The notes beneath the pieces are model-generated. The model worked only from the letters and a program-made list of their open reading frames with translations. It made no database searches and was not told where the DNA came from. The translations under genes and the position numbers were made by a program. From the NCBI RefSeq assembly GCF_030268885.1, contig NZ_BSSA01000033.1, positions 1 through 64,000 on the forward strand: a stretch of 64,000 nt of DNA. The letters are read 5' to 3'. Source of the stretch: Kitasatospora phosalacinea (lineage in GTDB: Bacteria; Actinomycetota; Actinomycetes; Streptomycetales; Streptomycetaceae). Numbering within the stretch: the stretch's first letter is position 1; each line of letters begins with the position of its first letter. Positions 8,587 to 16,396 of the stretch are shown here, piece after piece.

Positions 8587-8887
8587 CGCGCCATGCTGTC
8601 ACGCCCGGCCGACCACGGGCCCCGGCCACCGGCCACTGCCACCCCCGCAGCGGCCCCGCCGCGACCGCGACACCGCCCCGCGCCGCCGCCGCGGGTGAGA
8701 GATGTCTCAGCACTCCACCGCGGTCCGGCGGAATACGCCGCCTCCGCCGGGGGCCCGTACCCCGTGCCACCCGTTCCCCACCCGCCCCGCACCCCCTTTA
8801 TGCAGGGCTTATTCACAGATCGGGCGGTCACGGCGGGGACGGTCGGCCCCTCGTCCCGGGGCCTTCGGCGTGCCATACTCCTTCACC
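8587..8887. promoter_or_regulatory. divergent intergenic region (LRV gene / membrane gene)
   Basis: No gene is seen in these 301 bases. A small perfect dyad TGAGA-GATG-TCTCA lies at 8696-8709, and an A+T-rich island (TTTATGCAGGGCTTATTCAC) at about 8798-8817. CATACT at 8874-8879 ends 8 bases before the ATG of the plus-strand gene, the spacing of a leaderless promoter. Confidence 0.4.
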
Positions 8888-9526
8888 ATGACCGGCTTCC
8901 ACGCGACCAAGGCCCTGCGGGGCGCGGTGTTCACCGCGCTCGCCGTGCCGCTGGCCGCGTTCGGTCAGGTGGCGATCACCGGGCGCGCCCTGCCGCTGAC
9001 CCTGGTCGCGGCGGCGAGCGTCGCGGTCTTCCTGCTGGCGGTGCTCCTCGACGGGGCGCGCCGCCGCTTCCTGCTGCTGTCCTCCGTGCTGGTGCCGGTG
9101 GAGCTGCTGCTGAACACCGCGTTCAACCTCGGCCAGGACGCCTGTGCGCGGCCCGCCCGGGGCATGGACCTGCTGGTCTGCGGCGGCGACTCGGTGAGCG
9201 GTTCGGAGCTGTTCGCGCAGTGGACGCACGGCTCGGCGGGCCTGGTGCGCCTGCTGGTGCTGGCCGTGCACCTGGCGCTGGCGCTGGCCGCCGCGGCCTG
9301 GCTGCGGCTCGCGGACGCGGCGGTCGCCGGGGTCACCGAGGCGCTGTCCGCCCTGGCCCGCCTGCTGCCCGCCCCGTGGCGCGCCCTGCTGCTGGCCGCC
9401 CGCCCGGGCTGCCCGGCCGCGCTGCTGCCGTCCCCGGGCACCGAACCCGCGGCCCGCCGTCCGCAGGTCCTCCTGCTCTCCCCCGCTCCGCGTCGCGGTC
9501 CCCCGCAGTTGGCCCTCGCCAGCTGA
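8888..9526 (+). CDS. four-helix integral membrane protein of unknown function
   Basis: A 212-residue membrane protein with hydrophobic segments at about residues 10-30, 37-55, 62-80 and 115-140, and a Pro/Arg-rich C-terminal tail. The loop between the third and fourth segments holds two cysteines (DACARPARG and LLVCGGD), which could form an external disulfide. The gene lies directly upstream of the DsbA-VKOR disulfide operon. I do not recognise the family. The start ATG has no ribosome site, but a -10-like CATACT sits 8 bases before it, so leaderless translation is likely. Confidence 0.68.
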   Translation: MTGFHATKALRGAVFTALAVPLAAFGQVAITGRALPLTLVAAASVAVFLLAVLLDGARRRFLLLSSVLVPVELLLNTAFNLGQDACARPARGMDLLVCGGDSVSGSELFAQWTHGSAGLVRLLVLAVHLALALAAAAWLRLADAAVAGVTEALSALARLLPAPWRALLLAARPGCPAALLPSPGTEPAARRPQVLLLSPAPRRGPPQLALAS

Positions 9527-9670
9527 CGGACCGTCACCCGGACGCGTTCCGTCCCGGGCGCCCATGCGCCCCTCCCCTTCCCCCAGCCAGCACCCGGCCG
9601 CGCCGCGCCCCCGTCCCCGTACGGGCCGCGACGGGCGCCGCCGCGCGGTGCCGAGGAGACGACGGACACC

Positions 9671-10474
9671 ATGACCAGCACCCCGAAGAACCAGAACCCG
9701 CACCGGAACACCACCGCCCGCGAGCGCCTCAAGCAGACCCAGCAGGCCGAGGCCCGGGCCGCCCGGCGCCGCCGCGGCCTGACCGTCGGCGTGTCGATCG
9801 CCGCCGCCGTGGCCGTGGTCGCGGGCGGCACCGCCCTCGCGGTCTCCACCGGCTCGAAGGGCGACGGCCCCGCCGCGTCGGCCGTCGCGCCCGCCAACGT
9901 CTCCGCCGCCGACGACACCGTCGTCGTGTACGGCAAGGCCGACGCCCCGCACACCCTGTCGGTGTACGAGGACTTCCGCTGCCCGGTCTGCCGGGCCTTC
10001 GAGACCTCGGCCGGCAAGAGCGTCCAGCAGCTCGCCGACCAGGGCGACTACAAGATCGAGTACCACCTGGCCACGTTCCTGGACAACAACCTGGGCGGCA
10101 AGGGCTCCAGGACCGCGCTGGCCGCGGCGGGCGCGGCGCTGAACGAGGGCGTCGACAAGTTCAAGGCCTTCCACGACGTGCTGTACGCCAACCAGCCCGC
10201 CGAGAGCGAGGACGGCTTCGGCGACGTCAACCACCTGCTCGACCTGGCCGGCCAGGTGCCCGGCCTGAAGACCGACGCGTTCACCAAGGCCGTCACCGAG
10301 GGCACCTACAAGGGCTGGGCGGCGAAGGTCTCCACCGCGTTCAACAAGAGCGGCGTCTCCGGCACCCCGACGGTCGAGCTGGACGGCAAGCAGCTCTCCG
10401 TCATCGGGCAGGACGGCAAGCCGCTCACCGGCGAGCAGTTCACCGCCCTGGTCCGGCAGACCACCGGCGGGTGA
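9671..10474 (+). CDS. DsbA-like membrane-anchored thiol-disulfide oxidoreductase
   Basis: A 267-residue protein with a basic N terminus, one membrane anchor (about residues 38-60, GLTVGVSIAAAVAVVAGGTALAV) and an external thioredoxin-fold domain. The active site is CPVC in YEDFRCPVCRAFE (about residue 102), and the conserved cis-proline is in SGVSGTPTV near the C terminus. It should oxidise cysteine pairs in secreted proteins. Only 4 bases separate it from a VKOR gene that supplies the oxidising partner. GAGGAGACGACGGACACC precedes the ATG. The helical insert between the active site and the cis-proline is of normal size for DsbA proteins. Confidence 0.92.
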   Translation: MTSTPKNQNPHRNTTARERLKQTQQAEARAARRRRGLTVGVSIAAAVAVVAGGTALAVSTGSKGDGPAASAVAPANVSAADDTVVVYGKADAPHTLSVYEDFRCPVCRAFETSAGKSVQQLADQGDYKIEYHLATFLDNNLGGKGSRTALAAAGAALNEGVDKFKAFHDVLYANQPAESEDGFGDVNHLLDLAGQVPGLKTDAFTKAVTEGTYKGWAAKVSTAFNKSGVSGTPTVELDGKQLSVIGQDGKPLTGEQFTALVRQTTGG

Positions 10475-10478
10475 CCCG

Positions 10479-11081
10479 GTGACCACCGCCCGCACCCCCG
10501 TCCCCGCCACCCGCGGCTACGCCTGGCTCCTGCTGGTCACCGGCCTGATCGGCCTGGCCGCCTCCGCCGTCCTCACCCTCGACAAGCTCAAGCTGCTGGA
10601 GAACCCGGCCTACCGGCCCAGCTGCAACATCAACCCGGTCATCAGCTGCGGCTCGATCATGCGCACCGCCCAGGCCGAGGCCTTCGGCTTCCCCAACCCG
10701 CTGATCGGCCTGGCCGCGTTCGGCGCCCTCGCCGCCATCGGCGCGGGCCTGGTCGCGGGCGCCGCGTACCGCCGCTGGTTCTGGCTCTCCCTGCAGGCGG
10801 GCACCCTGCTCGGCCTCGGCTTCGTCGCCTGGCTGATCGACCAGGCCCTGTACGAGATCGGCGCCCTCTGCCCCTACTGCATGGTCGTCTGGGCCGTGGT
10901 CATCACCGCCTTCTGGTACACCACCGTCCACAACCTCCGCACCGGCACCCTCCCCGCCCCACCCGCCCTCCGCCGCCTCGCCGCCCTCCGCCTCCAGTGG
11001 CTCGTCCCGGTCGGCGCCTACCTGGTGATCGCCCTGCTGATCCTCAACCGCTTCTGGTACTACTGGTCCACCCTGCTCTGA
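10479..11081 (+). CDS. vitamin K epoxide reductase (VKOR) family protein
   Basis: A 200-residue integral membrane protein with four to five helices. It carries the VKOR redox residues: the loop pair Cys in PSCNINPVISCGSI, and the CxxC motif CPYC late in the protein. In actinobacteria VKOR replaces DsbB, passing electrons from DsbA-like proteins to menaquinone. The GTG start overlaps the end region of the DsbA gene (4-base gap), so the two are surely co-transcribed and coupled. This pair is likely the main disulfide-forming system for the exported proteins of this organism, for example the four-cysteine amylase inhibitor at 12.6 kb. Confidence 0.93.
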   Translation: MTTARTPVPATRGYAWLLLVTGLIGLAASAVLTLDKLKLLENPAYRPSCNINPVISCGSIMRTAQAEAFGFPNPLIGLAAFGALAAIGAGLVAGAAYRRWFWLSLQAGTLLGLGFVAWLIDQALYEIGALCPYCMVVWAVVITAFWYTTVHNLRTGTLPAPPALRRLAALRLQWLVPVGAYLVIALLILNRFWYYWSTLL

Positions 11082-11201
11082 CCCGGCCCGCTCCGGACGG
11101 CTCCCACCTGCGCTTCCGCAGCTGGGGGCCGTCGGCGTGCGCCCTGCGGCGCCGTCCGAGCACACCGCTGCGAACGGGACACCGGTTCACGGACCGCCCG
11201 C

Positions 11202-12476
11202 TCAGGAGCGGTAGCCCGGCAGGAGTCGGCGGGCCTGTTCGGCGGCGCGGTCCAGGCCCGCCTTGACGCCCTCCCGGTCGTCGAGGATGCTCACCAGCTC
11301 GGCGCCGAACAGGTCGTACAGCGAGCCGTACTCGGCGAGGGCGGCCCGGGGCCGGCCGACCGGCAGCACCTTGCGGAAGCCGATCACGCCGGGGTTGGCC
11401 TCCACGTAGGAGGTGGTGGCGTCGGACCGGGTGGGCAGCGTCGAGTTGCGCACCGCGGTCCAGGTCTGGGCGTTGGCAGAGGTCATGAAGGCGATGAACT
11501 TCTCGGCGGCTGCCCGGTGTTCGGCGTCGGAGGCGGCGGAGGCGACGAGGTTGTGGCCGCCGAGCGGCGAGCCCGCCCGCCCCGAGCCGCCGGCCGGCAC
11601 GGGCGCGATCCCGAGGTTGTCCCGGTCGTCGAACGCCGCGCCGCGGGTGACGTTGGCGTTCTCCCACGGTCCCTCGACGACGGCGGCGACCCGACCGGCC
11701 GAGAACGCCGCGAGCAGCGCGGAGCGGCCCTGGGGCGTGCCGTCGTCCTTGGTCACGCCGGGTGCGGAGAGGAGTGCCTTCAGTCCGGTGACCGCCTTGA
11801 CCGCGGCCGGGGAGTTGACGGTGATCGTCCGGTCGGGGACGTCGACCAGGTCCACGTCCTCGCCGTACAGGAACGGCATCGCGTAGTACCCCTGGACGTG
11901 CAGGGCGAAGCCGTCGGCACCCGTCCGCGCCTTGATCGCCGCGGCCGCGGCCTTGAGGTCGGACCAGGTGGCCGGCGGCCCGGAGAGGCCCGCCGCGGCG
12001 AACAGCCGCTTGTTGTACAGCAGCGCCAGGACGTCGGTGGACTGCGGCACGGCGTACAGCCGCCCCTCGTAACGGGCCTGCTCGATCAGCTGGGGTTCGA
12101 ACTTCGCGACGTCCGCCGCGGCCTCGGTCCCGTCCAGCGGGACCAGCCGGCCCGCCTGCGCCAGTCCGGCCGTCCAGCCGACGTCGGCGCGGAGCACGTC
12201 CGGCGCGTCCTTCCCGCTCGCGGCCTCGAACCGGGCGCGGGCCTCGGTGAACGGGACGCTGACGTACTCCACCTTGATGCCCGGGTTGACCTCCTCGAAG
12301 TCGTGCACCAACGTGCGGAAGGTCGGACTTTCGGTCACCGGGTCGGAGGTGTCCCACCAGGTGATGGTGACGGCGGGTTCGGGGCGTCCCGCCGACGAGG
12401 TGGTGGCGGGGCCGCAGGCGGTCAGCACGAGGGCGACCGCGAGCGCGAGGACGGCGGGCGGGCCGGCACGTCGCAC
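11202..12476 (-). CDS. extracellular solute-binding lipoprotein (family 1, sugar type)
   Basis: A 424-residue lipoprotein. The signal peptide VRRAGPPAVLALAVALVLTAC ends in a lipobox. The mature part is a type-1 sugar-binding protein: TITWWDTSDP at the start, then FEEVNPGIKVEYVSVPF, YNKRLFAAAGL, GRVAAVVEGPWE and KFIAFMTSANAQ, as in maltose/trehalose and oligosaccharide binders. GTG at 12474-12476 has AGGAG 5 bases upstream. No permease or ATPase genes are adjacent, so it is an orphan that must rely on components elsewhere. The gene upstream on the same strand encodes a tendamistat-like amylase inhibitor, and an operator-like dyad lies about 75 bases before the start. Maltodextrin as ligand is an inference from that context. 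Confidence 0.9.
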   Translation of the reverse strand: MRRAGPPAVLALAVALVLTACGPATTSSAGRPEPAVTITWWDTSDPVTESPTFRTLVHDFEEVNPGIKVEYVSVPFTEARARFEAASGKDAPDVLRADVGWTAGLAQAGRLVPLDGTEAAADVAKFEPQLIEQARYEGRLYAVPQSTDVLALLYNKRLFAAAGLSGPPATWSDLKAAAAAIKARTGADGFALHVQGYYAMPFLYGEDVDLVDVPDRTITVNSPAAVKAVTGLKALLSAPGVTKDDGTPQGRSALLAAFSAGRVAAVVEGPWENANVTRGAAFDDRDNLGIAPVPAGGSGRAGSPLGGHNLVASAASDAEHRAAAEKFIAFMTSANAQTWTAVRNSTLPTRSDATTSYVEANPGVIGFRKVLPVGRPRAALAEYGSLYDLFGAELVSILDDREGVKAGLDRAAEQARRLLPGYRS

Positions 12477-12550
12477 GGTGACTCCTGTCGGGGGTGGGTC
12501 GTCGGACGGAACGGCCGAATCCCAACACGTGTTCGCAAGGCGTGACAACA

Positions 12551-12572
12551 GTTTTCGCAAAATTGTGCAAAC
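12551..12572 (-). promoter_or_regulatory. LacI-type operator-like inverted repeat
   Basis: A 22-base imperfect dyad (GTTTTCGCAAA followed by ATTGTGCAAAC) with 14 of 22 positions symmetric. The pattern is GTTT-n-C-n-CAA-nn-TTG-n-G-n-AAAC. It stands out against the GC-rich surroundings and lies 75-96 bases before the solute-binding gene. LacI-family regulators of sugar genes in actinomycetes bind sites of this type; the match is by eye. Confidence 0.55.
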
Positions 12573-12631
12573 TGTTCCGCCGGGCAGCCGTCCCGACCCC
12601 GACGCGCCGCACCCCCGACAGGCGTCCCCGG

Positions 12632-12985
12632 TCAGCCCTGGCCGGTCGCGGTGGCGGCCGGGTCGCAGGTGAGCAGGCCGGTCACGTAGTTCATGGTGGT
12701 GCCGTAGCCCGCGTAGGTCATCCAGCCGTCGGCCTGGATGACCTGGCACGGGGAGACCGTGCCGTCCTGGTACTGGACGGCGACGGCCTCGGCGTCGGAG
12801 CAGCCGTTGTGGACCTGGGTGTACCGCCAGCTCGGGTAGTACTCCACGCACGACGGCGCGGGGGTGCTCTCGACAGCAGCGGCGGAGGAGGCGGCCGCCA
12901 GCGGGGCGAGCACACCGACGGCAGCGACGGCGGCGACGGCGAGGGAGCGGGGAATCCGGCGAAGGGCGGTGGTCGTGTTCGTCAT
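12632..12985 (-). CDS. secreted alpha-amylase inhibitor, tendamistat family
   Basis: A 117-residue protein with a Sec-type signal peptide (basic RRIPR, hydrophobic core, cleavage after about residue 37) and a mature domain of about 80 residues. The mature start APSCVEYYPSWRYTQVHNGC closely follows tendamistat, including the Trp-Arg-Tyr triad (residues 53-55) that plugs the amylase active site. Four cysteines at 46, 62, 80 and 107 reproduce the family's two disulfides (spacings 16, 18 and 27). The ATG is at 12985, with GGAGGTGAAGGA upstream. The protein should block animal- or insect-type alpha-amylases. It sits upstream of a sugar-binding lipoprotein gene, with dyads in its promoter. The bond pattern should depend on the DsbA-VKOR pair. 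Confidence 0.9.
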   Translation of the reverse strand: MTNTTTALRRIPRSLAVAAVAAVGVLAPLAAASSAAAVESTPAPSCVEYYPSWRYTQVHNGCSDAEAVAVQYQDGTVSPCQVIQADGWMTYAGYGTTMNYVTGLLTCDPAATATGQG

Positions 12986-13012
12986 GCCGGCAGCGTCCTT
13001 CACCTCCAAGAT

Positions 13013-13041
13013 CTTGCGCAAGTGTCTGAAAACTCTTTCAG
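13013..13041 (-). promoter_or_regulatory. two adjacent dyads in the amylase-inhibitor promoter
   Basis: A perfect palindrome CTTGCGCAAG at 13013-13022 is followed by CTGAAA-ACTC-TTTCAG at 13026-13041. They lie 28-56 bases before the inhibitor ATG, where a repressor would act. CTTGC-type half-sites are known from maltose- and amylase-gene regulation in Streptomyces (MalR type); equating these sites with MalR is an inference. Confidence 0.5.
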
Positions 13042-13263
13042 TCATTCTCGTCCGACGAGCGGCCCGGGTGCTGAACCCCCTGCTCATGCGCCGTTCCCCG
13101 GCCGTTCTCCAGGGCCGCCGCGCCGAACGGGCGAAGGCGTACGAAGCATGTCCCTCCGGTGAAAACCGATCACGGACGGAGGGCGGGACCTCGGCCGGAA
13201 ACCGACGGTCGCCGGGTCGGCACCCGCCCGGGCTCTCGACGCGCCGCGACTGCCGACCCCCTC

Positions 13264-14199
13264 TCAGCAGCGTCCGAGGGGGAGCGTCGGAGCCGGCACG
13301 GCGTGCGGCGCGAGGAGGATGTGGGCCGGGTCGAGCAGGGAGACGAAGCGGTCGACCAGCGGGTTGGTGCAGTTCGGCGACCAGACCGCCGAGACCTCGG
13401 CGATGCCGGTGCGCGGGGTGACCGGCAGGTAGTCGACGCCGGGGTAGCGGTTGGACATGCCGGCGCCGGACAGCGAGACCAGACCCTGGGCGGCCACCGC
13501 CAGCGCGAGGGCCATCGGGTCGGTGACCTCGCAGACCACCTCGGGGGTGAACCCGGCCCGGCGGCACAGGTCGAGGGAACGGTCGAAGACCACCGGCTTC
13601 GAGGACCGGCCGATCATCGCGAACCGTTCGCCGGCCAGCTCGGCCAGCCGCACCTCGCCGGTCCGGCCCGCGGGGTGGCCGGCCGGCAGCAGGGCGAGCA
13701 GCGGGTCGTCGAACAGCACCCGGCGGGCCAGGGCTCCGAACTCCTCGGGGTGGGTGACCCGGTGGAGCGCCACGTCGACCTCGTCACGGCGCACGGACGC
13801 CAGCTGCTCCAGGCCGCCGACCTGGCGCACCGACACGGTCACCCCGGGATGCCGGGCTCCGAGTTCGCGCAGGGCGGGCATCACCATGTCGTACAGGCCG
13901 CCCCAGGTGACGCCGACCCGCAGCATTCCGGCCCGGCCGGCGGCCACCGACCGTACGGAGGCGTCGAGTTCGGCCGCCTGGGCGAGCAGGCGCTGCGCGC
14001 CCGCGAGGAGTTCGGCGCCCGCGGTGGTCAGGCGCAGCGGCTGCGAGGTGCGGTCCACCAGCGTCGCGGACAGGCGCCGCTCCAGCAGGCGGATCTGCTG
14101 ACTGAGCGCGGGTTGGGAGAGGTGCAGGCGCCGGGCGGCGGCGGTGAAGTTCCGCTCCTCGGCCAGCGCGACGAAGTAGCCCAGCAGGCGCAGGTCCAC
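13264..14199 (-). CDS. LysR family transcriptional regulator
   Basis: A 311-residue LysR-type regulator. The N-terminal winged helix-turn-helix reads MDLRLLGYFVALAEERNFTA, then LHLSQPALSQQIRLLE. It is followed by a periplasmic-binding-protein-like effector domain (LRVGVTWGGLYD at about residue 92). I choose GTG at 14199 because GGGAG lies 5 bases upstream; an ATG four codons earlier is possible. It is divergent from a small secreted protein with a 118-base gap that carries CCAAGTATTGG, so that gene is the likely target. The effector is unknown. Confidence 0.92.
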   Translation of the reverse strand: MDLRLLGYFVALAEERNFTAAARRLHLSQPALSQQIRLLERRLSATLVDRTSQPLRLTTAGAELLAGAQRLLAQAAELDASVRSVAAGRAGMLRVGVTWGGLYDMVMPALRELGARHPGVTVSVRQVGGLEQLASVRRDEVDVALHRVTHPEEFGALARRVLFDDPLLALLPAGHPAGRTGEVRLAELAGERFAMIGRSSKPVVFDRSLDLCRRAGFTPEVVCEVTDPMALALAVAAQGLVSLSGAGMSNRYPGVDYLPVTPRTGIAEVSAVWSPNCTNPLVDRFVSLLDPAHILLAPHAVPAPTLPLGRC

Positions 14200-14237
14200 G
14201 CCGACTCCCATTGCTCGCGCTTATCGCTCGGAAAGGG

Positions 14238-14248
14238 CCAAGTATTGG
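14238..14248. promoter_or_regulatory. small dyad in the LysR / secreted protein intergenic region
   Basis: CCAA-GTA-TTGG is a perfect 11-base dyad about 40 bases upstream of the LysR start. It could be part of a LysR-type binding site. Confidence 0.3.
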
Positions 14249-14317
14249 ACTCCCGGGAGCCGTTGCTCAAGTCTGGACGCACCAAGGCCGAACCGCCCCG
14301 CTCCGGAGGACCCGCGC

Positions 14318-14845
14318 ATGACCGCCACCGCCCGCACCGCCCGTCGCACCACGCTCCTGGGCGCCGGCACCCTGCTGCTCGCCGGGGTCGGCGTCGGCGC
14401 GGCCGCCGCCTCCCCGCACGACGTCCCGCCGCCGGTCTCCGTCGCCACCACCGGCACCTTCTCCTTCCACCCGTGCGCCTCCGGCACCCCGGCCGCAGAC
14501 TCCTGCCTGACCGACCACGTGACCGGCGCCCTGCCCGGCCTCGGCTCCGTGAGCGGCGTGTTCGAGGTGCACATCGCCACCTCCGCGGCCGCGGCGGACG
14601 GCTGTGCGCCGATCGACAAGCACGGTGCGTTCACCGTTCCCGGCCGGGGCACGGTCGAGGTGCGGGCGACCGGCGTGTACTGCAGCGCGCACGCCACCGC
14701 CGCCTACGAGTACCGGGTGACCGGCGGCACCGGGGAGCTCACCGGCGCGGGCGGCCGCGGCCAGTGGCTGGTCCCGGCACCGGCCTCCTTCGCCGACGGC
14801 AACGGCAGCGGGACCGAGTACTTCTACGGGACGCTGCACGGCTGA
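14318..14845 (+). CDS. secreted protein of unknown function
   Basis: A 175-residue protein with a twin-arginine-like or Sec signal peptide (TARRTTLLGAGTLLLAGVGVG, cleavage after the AAAAS region). The exported domain of about 140 residues has four cysteines (HPCAS, DSCLT, GCAPI, YCSAH) and many Gly/Thr/Val strands. The closing segment GGTGELTGAGGRGQW followed by GTEYFYGTLHG resembles small all-beta (allene-oxide-cyclase-like barrel) secreted proteins of streptomycetes. That resemblance is weak, so I assign no function. It is divergently arranged with the LysR gene, which probably controls it. GGAGG precedes the ATG by 8 bases. Confidence 0.75.
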   Translation: MTATARTARRTTLLGAGTLLLAGVGVGAAAASPHDVPPPVSVATTGTFSFHPCASGTPAADSCLTDHVTGALPGLGSVSGVFEVHIATSAAAADGCAPIDKHGAFTVPGRGTVEVRATGVYCSAHATAAYEYRVTGGTGELTGAGGRGQWLVPAPASFADGNGSGTEYFYGTLHG

Positions 14846-14899
14846 CGGAGGGTCCGCCCCTGCGGCCGGGCCCCGTGGGCCCGGCGCGGACGGCCCGGT

Positions 14900-15715
14900 T
14901 CACAGCGCGGCGAGGAGCTGTTCGGTGACGGTGTGCAGGCGCAGGGCGGCGGCCGGGTCGAACGCGGGGGTGTCGGTGCGGATGCGGCGGCCCTCCAGGA
15001 CGGCGGTGAGGCCGGGGGCGGGGGCGTCGAGGTGGGGGAGGATCTGGGCGACGGCCGCGGTGGCGGGTTTGGCGTGGGCGCGCAGGTGGCTGACGTGGGC
15101 GGCGGTGGCGGGGTCGTACTCGCCCGCGAAGCCGGTGGCGGTGACGCCGGGGTGGTTGACCACCTGGGGGACGTCGGGGTGCAGGTGGGCGAGGTGGGTG
15201 GCGAGCAGGTCGCAGAGGGCTCCGCCGTGGCCGAGGGCACCGGTGCCGGGGTAGTTGCGGCGTAGCTGGAGGTCGTCCCAGCGGACGGGGCCGCCCTGGC
15301 CGGCGGCGCCGAAGTTGAGGACCACGGGGCGTGCGGCGCGCCGGAGTTGGGGCAGCAGGCCGTGGGAGAGCAGGTGGCGGCTGAGGTAGTAGAGGGCGAA
15401 GTTGCTCTCCAGGCCGTCGGCGGTCTCGACCCGGGTGGAGCGGTGGTAGCGGGCACCGAGGACGAGGAGGTCCACGGCCGGGTGGTGGGTGGCGACGTGG
15501 TCGATCAGGCGGCGGTTCTCGGCGACCAGGCTGAGGTCGGCGGCCAGGAAGTGGGCGCGCTCCCCGGCACCGCGCCGGTGGGCCTCGGCCCGGAACGCCG
15601 CGCCCTTGGCCGGGTCGGTGCCGACCACCAGGACGTGGTGCCCGCGGTCCAGGTAGGTGGTGGCGAGTGCGCGGCCGATGCCGTCCGTACCGCCGGTGAT
15701 CACTGCTGTGGCCAT
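14900..15715 (-). CDS. SDR-like protein with degenerate active site
   Basis: A 271-residue protein with a good NAD(P)-binding N terminus (MATAVITGGTDGIGRALA) and an overall short-chain dehydrogenase layout (LVLGARYH, then VVLNFGAAGQGG, then VVNHPGVTATG). The catalytic Tyr-x-x-x-Lys is missing: the expected position (about residue 160) reads LGHGGALCDLL, with no Tyr or Lys. It may bind a nucleotide without normal SDR catalysis, or use other residues. It is divergent from a MarR regulator gene, and a dyad TTTGATGAATCAAA lies 25-38 bases before its start, so it is almost certainly under MarR control. Confidence 0.85.
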   Translation of the reverse strand: MATAVITGGTDGIGRALATTYLDRGHHVLVVGTDPAKGAAFRAEAHRRGAGERAHFLAADLSLVAENRRLIDHVATHHPAVDLLVLGARYHRSTRVETADGLESNFALYYLSRHLLSHGLLPQLRRAARPVVLNFGAAGQGGPVRWDDLQLRRNYPGTGALGHGGALCDLLATHLAHLHPDVPQVVNHPGVTATGFAGEYDPATAAHVSHLRAHAKPATAAVAQILPHLDAPAPGLTAVLEGRRIRTDTPAFDPAAALRLHTVTEQLLAAL

Positions 15716-15739
15716 GGTTCCCCTCCGCGCCCCGAATGT

Positions 15740-15753
15740 TTTGATGAATCAAA
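15740..15753. promoter_or_regulatory. MarR-type operator
   Basis: TTTGAT-GA-ATCAAA is a perfect 14-base inverted repeat between the divergent SDR-like and MarR genes. It is A+T-rich in a GC-rich region, as expected for an operator of the neighbouring MarR regulator. Confidence 0.7.
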
Positions 15754-15800
15754 GCATCTGCGCGTGGAGCAGGCAACTGCCCTGCTCGGCACGTGAGTTG

Positions 15801-15832
15801 CCCGGCCGTCCGGTCGCCCGGCCGTCCGGTCG
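15801..15832. repeat. 16-bp perfect tandem duplication in the MarR leader
   Basis: CCCGGCCGTCCGGTCG occurs twice head to tail at 15801-15816 and 15817-15832, with a further CCCGG after it. It lies 28-59 bases before the MarR start codon. Confidence 0.75.
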
Positions 15833-15859
15833 CCCGGACCGGCCCGGTACGCTGGGCGG

Positions 15860-16396
15860 GTGACCGCGACCCCCACCCCACCGTCCACCGCCCCGGAGCT
15901 GGCGCGGCTGGAGACGGCGCTGTCCGCGCTGGTCCGGTGGAGCGAGAGCAAGCACGTCCGCGCCGAGGTGGCCCGCCTCGCCGGGTGCGACCTGCCGTCC
16001 AGCGCGCTGCGGCTGCTGGAGCACTTCGCGGCGGCCGGCCCGATGCGGGTGTCGGACATCGCCGAGTGCCTGCGCATCGACGTCTCGACGGCCTCGCTGC
16101 AGCTGCGCCGCCTGCGCGCCGACGCGCTGGTCGTCCGCCGCACCGACCCGTCCGACGGCCGCTCCGGGGTGATCGCGATCACCGAGGAGGGCCGCCGGGC
16201 GCTGGCCCGGATCCGGGCGGCCCGCTGCGGTCTGCTCGCCGAGGTCTTCGGCGCCACGCCCCCGGAGCAACTCGGCCGCGCCGCGGACGTGTTGGGTCTC
16301 GTCCAGGAGCACATGCTGGCGGCCGCGGCGGAGTACGCGCCCCCGGTCGGCCCTGCCACCGACCCCGCCGCCGACCGGTCGGCGGACGCCCCGTGA
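15860..16396 (+). CDS. MarR family transcriptional regulator
   Basis: A 178-residue regulator with a winged helix-turn-helix. The recognition region MRVSDIAECLRIDVSTASLQ is followed by LRRLRADALVVRRTDPSDGR, the MarR wing with its DxRSG-like turn (SDGRSG). The start codon is GTG. It overlaps the following alpha/beta hydrolase gene by 4 bases (GTGA), so the two are co-transcribed. It faces an SDR-like gene across a region that contains a 14-base A+T-rich dyad; self-control and control of the SDR-like gene is the usual MarR arrangement. Confidence 0.9.
   Translation: MTATPTPPSTAPELARLETALSALVRWSESKHVRAEVARLAGCDLPSSALRLLEHFAAAGPMRVSDIAECLRIDVSTASLQLRRLRADALVVRRTDPSDGRSGVIAITEEGRRALARIRAARCGLLAEVFGATPPEQLGRAADVLGLVQEHMLAAAAEYAPPVGPATDPAADRSADAP

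Noticed and set aside
6982..10482. 1166-codon plus-strand frame antisense to the LRV gene and over the DsbA gene
   Set aside because: Shadow frame; it changes character wherever the real genes change.
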